Shown here: one piece after another, positions 59,226-64,000 of the stretch | How the letters are laid out: each line of letters begins with the position of its first letter | Position numbering within the stretch: position 1 is the stretch's first letter | Assembly: GCF_003217295.1 (NCBI RefSeq) | Contig: NZ_QJTJ01000003.1 | Span: 170,468 to 234,467, forward strand | Source of the DNA: Ureibacillus chungkukjangi | Lineage (GTDB): Bacteria > Bacillota > Bacilli > Bacillales_A > Planococcaceae | Direction of reading: 5' to 3' | Length of the DNA stretch: 64,000 nt | The notes under the pieces: generated by a model | Seen by the model: only the letters and a program-made list of their open reading frames with translations | Databases searched by the model: none | Told to the model about the DNA's origin: nothing | Translations under genes and position numbers: made by a program

Positions 59226-60077
59226 GTGAGAAAGACAATGAGAATATTTTTATATGCACTATTAATCGTGTTACTCCTTTGCCTCTTTGGCTTTCTTGGT
59301 AAGGGGAAACCAGAAGCCGAAGAAGCACCAGTACCTGGAGTTGTAGCCTCTCCTAAAATATTTGCCCATCGCGGGGCGGCTAATCAGTTTAATGAAAATA
59401 CGATTAAGAGCTATAAAATTGCGAGCATGGAAGACGTTGATGCACTTGAAATCGACCTGCGTATGACAAAGGATAATGTGTTAATTGCCATGCATGACGA
59501 AACTATTGATCGTACGACAAATGGGACGGGAAGGGTAAGTGAGCTAACTCTTAGGGACATAAAATCCTACGTCACTTTAGGATTATATAACGGAGAAATA
59601 ACAATGGAGGAAATCCCGACACTAGAGGAAGTGTTTCAAACCTTTGGTAGTACGCAAAATTATTACATTGAAACTCGTCTTGTCTATGGAGAAACTGTTA
59701 TGGAAGAAGTGCTCGTTAAAATGCTAGCCAATCATCAATTATTGGATAAAGAAAAAGTGGCTATCCAATCCTTCTCAGAGGAAAGCTTAGAAAAAATGGC
59801 AGAGCTTGCGCCAGATTTACGCTTAACATTATTATTTAGAGAGGGCGAATTTGATTTAACAAAAGCGTTAGATGTCGATTTCCCAGTAATCGGAATGGAA
59901 TCAACAGATGCTACCCTTGATGCGGTAAATGCATTGCACCGAAAGGGAAAAGAGGTGCATGTATTTTTTAATAATCCAGAGACACTGGAAGAACAGCAGG
60001 AAAAAATGAAACAGTTCAATATTGATGGATACTTTACTGATAACATCTCCTACACAAAGCGTTTGTTGGGCAAGTAG
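59226..60077 (+). CDS. Glycerophosphodiester phosphodiesterase, membrane-anchored
   Basis: Hydrolyses glycerophosphodiesters to glycerol-3-phosphate and an alcohol. The product is 283 aa with an N-terminal membrane anchor (about 6-24). The TIM barrel has the GDPD motifs AHRGAANQFNENT (48-60), EIDLRMTKDN and the catalytic MHDETIDRTTNGTG. GTG 59226 follows AAAGGAGTG at 12 bases. Placed after ugpB behind a terminator, it would generate the substrate for the Ugp importer outside the membrane. In the ETRLVYGETV region the usual EIK metal-site segment reads ETR. Confidence 0.88.
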   Translation: MRKTMRIFLYALLIVLLLCLFGFLGKGKPEAEEAPVPGVVASPKIFAHRGAANQFNENTIKSYKIASMEDVDALEIDLRMTKDNVLIAMHDETIDRTTNGTGRVSELTLRDIKSYVTLGLYNGEITMEEIPTLEEVFQTFGSTQNYYIETRLVYGETVMEEVLVKMLANHQLLDKEKVAIQSFSEESLEKMAELAPDLRLTLLFREGEFDLTKALDVDFPVIGMESTDATLDAVNALHRKGKEVHVFFNNPETLEEQQEKMKQFNIDGYFTDNISYTKRLLGK

Positions 60078-60161
60078 TTATAGTGGAGAACAAGCTAAAT
60101 AAGTAGTAGAATTACACTATGTTATACTAACATTAGAAACAAAAATAGGGGAGTGTTTCAA

Positions 60162-61217
60162 GTGATAAACGAACAACAGGTCCGTGAAGTTTTAGGACAA
60201 TTACAAGATCCTTTTTTACATAGAACGTTTGCTGAAACAAATGGCATCATAAACGTATCCATTAAAGAAGAAAAAAATCATGTCAGTGTAAAAGTAGCAA
60301 TAGCAAAAACAAATACACCAGAACAAATGCAGCTGCAAATGAAAATTGTTGACACCCTAAAAGAAGCTGGTGCTAGCACTGTAGGGATTCGTTTTGAGGA
60401 GCTATCTCCTGAAAACCTAGAACAATTCCGAGGTAAAGCGACTGAATCAGAGGTACATGATTTACTATCTCCATTATCTTCAGTTCAATTTTTAGCAATT
60501 GCTTCAGGTAAAGGCGGCGTAGGGAAGTCAACGGTTTCAGTAAACTTAGCTGTAGCTTTAAGCCGACTAGGTAAAAAAGTTGGACTAATTGATGCCGATA
60601 TCTATGGATTCAGTGTTCCAGATATGATGGGAATCCAAGATATGCCTGTTGTGAAGGATGACCGAATTTACCCTGTTGAACGTAAAGGCGTAAAGGTTAT
60701 TTCAATGGGCTTCTTTGTGGAAAATAATGCGCCGATCGTTTGGCGTGGACCGATGCTTGGAAAAGTATTGGATCAATTCTTCCGCGATGTAGAATGGGGA
60801 GATCTTGATTACCTACTATTAGACTTACCGCCTGGAACAGGGGACGTAGCATTAGATATCCACCAAATGCTTCCTTCTTCTAAAGAAATCATTGTCACAA
60901 CACCACATCCAACTGCTGCCTTCGTTGCGGCTCGTGCGGGTGCTATGGCATTACAAACAAACCATGATATTCTTGGGGTTGTGGAGAATATGGCTTGGTA
61001 TGAATCTAAATCCGGAGAGCGTGAATACGTGTTTGGCCAAGGTGGCGGACCGAAGCTTGCTGATGAGTTACGTACAGAATTATTAGGTCAAATTCCACTT
61101 GGACAACCTGATTGGACAAATGAAGATTTTGCACCGTCTGTTTATGAAGAAAATCATCCGGCTGGTAAAATTTATTTAGAGGCAGCTCAAAAAATTATCG
61201 ATAAATTAGCTAAATAA
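60162..61217 (+). CDS. salA: Mrp/NBP35-family ATPase SalA
   Basis: P-loop ATPase of 351 aa. An N-terminal DUF59-like domain (1-95) precedes the deviant Walker A GKGGVGKST (116-124) and the DLPPGTGDVALD switch. In Bacillus SalA is a regulator of degradative enzymes. There is no cysteine anywhere in the protein, so the CxxC cluster site of ApbC/Ind1 carriers is absent. GTG 60162 lies 8 bases after AGGGGAG; GTG 60153 overlaps it. Normal neighbour of cwlD and gerD. Confidence 0.9.
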   Translation: MINEQQVREVLGQLQDPFLHRTFAETNGIINVSIKEEKNHVSVKVAIAKTNTPEQMQLQMKIVDTLKEAGASTVGIRFEELSPENLEQFRGKATESEVHDLLSPLSSVQFLAIASGKGGVGKSTVSVNLAVALSRLGKKVGLIDADIYGFSVPDMMGIQDMPVVKDDRIYPVERKGVKVISMGFFVENNAPIVWRGPMLGKVLDQFFRDVEWGDLDYLLLDLPPGTGDVALDIHQMLPSSKEIIVTTPHPTAAFVAARAGAMALQTNHDILGVVENMAWYESKSGEREYVFGQGGGPKLADELRTELLGQIPLGQPDWTNEDFAPSVYEENHPAGKIYLEAAQKIIDKLAK

Positions 61218-61224
61218 GCATATT

Positions 61225-61261
61225 AAAACGGATTGTACCTTAAGAGGATACAATCCGTTTT
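61225..61261 (+). terminator. Bidirectional terminator between salA and gerD
   Basis: AAAACGGATTGTA (61225-61237) pairs perfectly with TACAATCCGTTTT (61249-61261). The A/T ends supply U-runs in both directions for these convergent genes. Confidence 0.85.
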
Positions 61262-61264
61262 CCT

Positions 61265-61897
61265 TTATGAACCGCCGCCACCCGACTCTTCTTCTTCAGA
61301 GCCGCCGCTGCCTCCACTTTCGCCACCACCAGATTCACCGCCACCTTCTTCAGATTTTCCGCCTGAAGTAGCTTCGCCGCTTTCCTTAATAAGCTGTTGC
61401 CATTTCGTTTGTAAAAGAGGGTTTTCGATCGTCTGCATAACAACCTCCTCCATTTGCTTACGAAGAGGGGTGCTTTTTAAGACTGTTTCGAGCTCTTTTT
61501 GCATTTCAGACTGACCGAAGAAAGAAATAAGATCTTCCTGGTACGTTGCATCTTTTATTAATTCTTTCATGATTTCTTTTTGCTGTTCCTTCATACTTTT
61601 AGCTATATTCTCTTGGAATGACGGATCTTCAAATTGTTTATTCCAAAATTCTTTAGAATCCTCAGAAAGTAACGTTGTATTAATTGCTGATTGCACTTCA
61701 TCGTGCTCCAGAACAATTAGATCACGGAAGCTTGGATCTTGCAGTAATTGACGAATTGCTTTTTTACCATCTTCCGTCTGAATTGAGTCCATCATGATTT
61801 TTTTAACTTCCTCGTAGGAAAGCGTCTGGTTGGCTGGTTCAGAACAACTGGCAAGCAAAAGAACGACGAACAATAAGGGAAATAAACGTTTAATCAA
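61265..61897 (-). CDS. gerD: Spore germination lipoprotein GerD
   Basis: Inner-membrane lipoprotein needed to cluster germinant receptors. From TTG 61897, 9 bases after AAAGGA, it is 210 aa with signal MIKRLFPLLFVVLLLASC and lipidated C18; a longer frame from 61933 would add 12 residues before the signal. The middle is helical (about 25-165) with the DDGKKAIxxLL-type block TEDGKKAIRQLLQDPSF. The last 35 residues are a Gly/Ser/Glu low-complexity tail. Usually sigma-G controlled; I see no convincing promoter. Confidence 0.9.
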   Translation of the reverse strand: MIKRLFPLLFVVLLLASCSEPANQTLSYEEVKKIMMDSIQTEDGKKAIRQLLQDPSFRDLIVLEHDEVQSAINTTLLSEDSKEFWNKQFEDPSFQENIAKSMKEQQKEIMKELIKDATYQEDLISFFGQSEMQKELETVLKSTPLRKQMEEVVMQTIENPLLQTKWQQLIKESGEATSGGKSEEGGGESGGGESGGSGGSEEEESGGGGS

Positions 61898-62213
61898 TTT
61901 TCTCAGTCCTTTCTTAAAGGCTCTCTCTTTCAATTATTGTTCACAATCACTTCGCATAATATGTATCGGATTGTGACTTCGATAGCTTTTTTCAGAATGC
62001 ATTGTTAAAATGAAAAATGGAGCTTTAAAAATATTGCAGTTTTAAATCGATTGGGTAGTACATCAATGGTGTTTCTCCTTGTCTGATAAATAAAGTACAA
62101 ATGCTTTAGGATATCCTCGGCTTGCATGGATGTGTTTGGCTCCCAGTTATTTACTATGTGGGAATAGATCCTTTATATGGATCAAAGTATTTATAAATGG
62201 AGGACGTTTAGTC
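61898..62213. other. Divergent gerD-kbaA intergenic region
   Basis: About 316 bases between divergent genes. It holds the gerD ribosome-binding site, a small GATCC/GGATC stem (62167-62183) near kbaA and AT-rich sequence. CATATTA on the minus strand near 61960 could be a sporulation -10 but has no matching -35. No other gene is seen. Confidence 0.5.
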
Positions 62214-62906
62214 GTGACAATACGAAATTGGGTCAAATTTTTCTTAATGTGTATGCTAATAGGCGGTGTTGTTACTGGTATTGCTGGAATCTTTGTGCGT
62301 TGGAGCTTCTTTCAACCATATCTAGCAGCTGGGCATTTTGGTGAATTTTTTGCTGCCTTTGGATGGATGATATTATTAGGATGTACGATGAGTGTTATTG
62401 CTCAAGCGGGATTCTTTGCTTATTTAACACTGCATCAAGTAGGTGTAGGTATCTTTAAAACCTTGACTTTATGGAACTGGGTACAAATGCTGCTAGTTGT
62501 CATTCTTCTTGTGGATTTAGTTGTATTCCGTTTTGCTCCAAGTGCTGACGGTGCGAAGGATTGGTTATTTTATATTGGCTTATTAATGTTCTTGATTTTT
62601 GCAGCTATTGCTACAGCAATTAAAAAAGTACAACTAACAGGAAAAAAACATGTACTAGTGTCCGCAATCTTCTTCATGATTGTAATAACTTCTCTTGAGT
62701 GGATAATTGCATTAATGGGTCGTCAAGGTAATATCGATACATACGTTGCTTTATTATTGTTCCCGTTGGTTGCAGTTAATGCATATCAATTATTGTTATT
62801 GCCGAAATATAATTCAAAATCAGATGAAGATCGCAAAAAATTGGAAGAACGTAGAAAAGAACGTAAGCTTGAAAAGAAAGCAAAATCAACGAATGCTAAG
62901 GCATAA
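62214..62906 (+). CDS. kbaA: KinB-signalling pathway activation protein KbaA
   Basis: Integral membrane protein that in Bacillus is needed for KinB-dependent activation of the sporulation phosphorelay. The product is 230 aa from GTG 62214, 10 bases after TGGAGG, with about six membrane helices up to residue 200 and a basic, charged C-terminal tail (about 203-230). Longer frames from 62130 lack a site. Position between gerD and the pdaB locus matches Bacillus. Confidence 0.9.
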   Translation: MTIRNWVKFFLMCMLIGGVVTGIAGIFVRWSFFQPYLAAGHFGEFFAAFGWMILLGCTMSVIAQAGFFAYLTLHQVGVGIFKTLTLWNWVQMLLVVILLVDLVVFRFAPSADGAKDWLFYIGLLMFLIFAAIATAIKKVQLTGKKHVLVSAIFFMIVITSLEWIIALMGRQGNIDTYVALLLFPLVAVNAYQLLLLPKYNSKSDEDRKKLEERRKERKLEKKAKSTNAKA

Positions 62907-62911
62907 GAAAG

Positions 62912-62955
62912 AGGCTAAAACCATAATTTTAATGGTTTTAGCCTTTTCTATTTTT
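62912..62955 (+). terminator. kbaA terminator
   Basis: AGGCTAAAACCAT (62912-62924) pairs perfectly with ATGGTTTTAGCCT (62932-62944), followed by TTTCTATTTTTT. Confidence 0.9.
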
Positions 62956-62960
62956 TGTCC

Positions 62961-63614
62961 TTATTTTGGAATTTTTTTCGTCTTAATAGTATATCCAAAA
63001 ACATTTTCTTCTATTGAAACGAATTTTTCGCTTTCGATTAACTTTGAATACTCTTCAAAATTAGGTTTACTGTTTTCGTGTAGCTTAAGTGAGTAAATAC
63101 CACCGTCAGATTTTTTATATGTTTCTTTAGAGTAAATCATGGATGGAGACAGTAAATTAATTTCTTGATTAAATACAGTTTGTTGTAGGTTTGTTTCAAA
63201 TTCATAATCTGAAGTCATAAACCAAAGAGGTTTGTTATTGAAATGTTTTTCATAAATCTGTAAGTCTTTGTTAAAATCATCGAGGCTATAGTTATTTTTC
63301 GCCCCCTTACCACCTAGAAGTCCAGTTGGGATGTTCTGTTTTTTTATTTGCGCCACTATTTTAGGTGAACGGGCAATCCAATCTGCATCAAGCATTAATA
63401 ATGGATAAGGCTGTTTTAATGTTTGTAGCCATTCCTCTAGACCATCGTGAGAAAAAGAAATTTCTACAATTAAAGATTGTCCATAATTTCCTTTTGAAAT
63501 TATTAGTGGTTCATCAGTAATGCGAAACACAGATATAATTGAATCGCGCTGTGGGTATACGAATAATGTTACAATCACCACTAATACTACTGTTACCAAA
63601 AGTTTGCGAACCAT
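62961..63614 (-). CDS. PdaB-like polysaccharide deacetylase fold without catalytic residues
   Basis: A 217-aa protein at the position of pdaB (ybaN) but on the opposite strand to kbaA. An N-terminal membrane helix (4-20) is followed by a region that follows PdaB: VEISFSHDGLEEWLQTLK (FDISWGD in PdaB), DADWIARSPKIVAQIKKQ (SWAERHPDVVKRIVED) and NNYSLDDFNKDL (KNYTELEDEKIKQDL). The metal-binding HxxxH (HEIGSH) reads IPTGLLGG, and the first aspartate is lost, so it should not be an active deacetylase. ATG 63614 follows AAAGGGG. Homology is inferred by eye. Confidence 0.65.
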   Translation of the reverse strand: MVRKLLVTVVLVVIVTLFVYPQRDSIISVFRITDEPLIISKGNYGQSLIVEISFSHDGLEEWLQTLKQPYPLLMLDADWIARSPKIVAQIKKQNIPTGLLGGKGAKNNYSLDDFNKDLQIYEKHFNNKPLWFMTSDYEFETNLQQTVFNQEINLLSPSMIYSKETYKKSDGGIYSLKLHENSKPNFEEYSKLIESEKFVSIEENVFGYTIKTKKIPK

Positions 63615-63685
63615 GAATCTACCCCTTTTATTAGCTAATTTTAAAAATGAAAAATAGAGTCTCATAAAAAACTTATGAAATAGTG

Positions 63686-63715
63686 TTGACTTTAATGAAT
63701 AAAACGGTGTATTAT
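63686..63715 (+). promoter_or_regulatory. rRNA operon promoter
   Basis: TTGACT (63686-63691), 18 bases and TATTAT (63710-63715), about 195 bases upstream of the 16S rRNA. A second, tandem rrn promoter is not evident. Confidence 0.75.
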
Positions 63716-63908
63716 AGAAAAGTCGTCACAAGATGACACGACAATGTAACGAAATGAACCTTGAAAACTGAACAACAAAACGTTAATGAACATAGTTTCT
63801 TCTATTAATTTAGAGAAACAAAATTTTGGACATCAAAATTGATGCCAGCAGATGTTTGTCGGACATTTATAATGTCCGGTACAAAATTTGAGCTAATCAA
63901 ATTTTCTC
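63716..63908 (+). other. rRNA operon leader
   Basis: Contains CCTTGAAAACTGAACAAC (63759-63776), the stretch usual ahead of Bacillales 16S genes, then small stems: CATCAA with TTGATG, CGGACAT with ATGTCCG, and AAATTTG with CAAATTT just before the mature 16S end. These are expected antitermination and RNase III processing elements. Confidence 0.7.
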
Positions 63909-64000
63909 TTTTATGGAGAGTTTGATCCTGGCTCAGGACGAACGCTGGCGGCGTGCCTAATACATGCAAGTCGAGCGGACTTTAGAAAAGCTTGCTTTTC
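63909..64000 (+). rRNA. 16S ribosomal RNA, 5' part only
   Basis: AGAGTTTGATCCTGGCTCAG (63917-63936), the universal 16S start, is followed by GACGAACGCTGGCGGCGTGC and the beginning of variable region V1 (GAGCGGACTTTAGAAAAGC). The gene runs off the right edge after about 92 bases. The V1 start fits Bacillales of the Lysinibacillus/Solibacillus/Ureibacillus kind, but is too short to name a genus. The mature 5' end is placed by analogy. Confidence 0.97.

Noticed and set aside
61233..61514. A Pro/Ser-rich plus-strand frame of 93 codons opposite gerD.
   Set aside because: It is the reverse complement of the Gly/Ser/Glu tail of gerD and overlaps the salA terminator; repeats of GGA-type codons create open antisense frames.

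Overview
The window is chromosomal DNA of an AT-rich, endospore-forming Bacillales. Gene content, order and the partial 16S rRNA at the right end fit the Lysinibacillus/Solibacillus/Ureibacillus group (Planococcaceae); the genus is an inference. Spore genes (alpha/beta SASP, cwlD, gerD, kbaA), GTG/TTG starts with strong AGGAGG sites and Bacillus-type ribosomal proteins all support this.

Region 1 (1-40.3 kb) is the rpoBC-str-S10-spc-alpha supercluster, read rightward: rplK-rplA, rplJ-rplL behind an L10-type leader, an RsmC-like methyltransferase, rpoB-rpoC, an L7Ae-like protein, rpsL-rpsG-fusA-tuf, rpsJ to secY, adk, infA-rpmJ-rpsM-rpsK-rpoA-rplQ, the ECF transporter energy module (ecfA1-ecfA2-ecfT), truA and rplM-rpsI. 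Two departures from the classical layout stand out. A complete Bce-type peptide-sensing and detoxification module (two-component system plus ABC transporter) sits between tuf and rpsJ. The map gene expected between adk and infA is a decayed fragment.

Region 2 (40.3-53.5 kb) is accessory and metabolic: an aldehyde dehydrogenase, a thiamine salvage operon behind two tandem TPP riboswitches (thiM-thiD-thiE plus a short-chain dehydrogenase), an unknown membrane protein, an intracellular subtilisin, a SASP gene, a nitrilase/GNAT pair that looks like a split YhcX, and a small His-rich protein followed by a heterodimeric ABC exporter under GTATAC palindromes.

Region 3 (53.7-64 kb) is the conserved cwlD-salA-gerD-kbaA-(pdaB position)-rrn block. 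It is interrupted between cwlD and salA by a glycerol-3-phosphate importer (ugpC-A-E-B) with a glycerophosphodiester phosphodiesterase. The gene at the pdaB position encodes a protein that has lost the deacetylase metal-binding residues. The window ends about 90 bases into a 16S rRNA gene.

All homology statements come from reading the sequence against remembered family features; no database search was run. Start codons were re-chosen from ribosome-binding-site spacing and often differ from the longest open frame.
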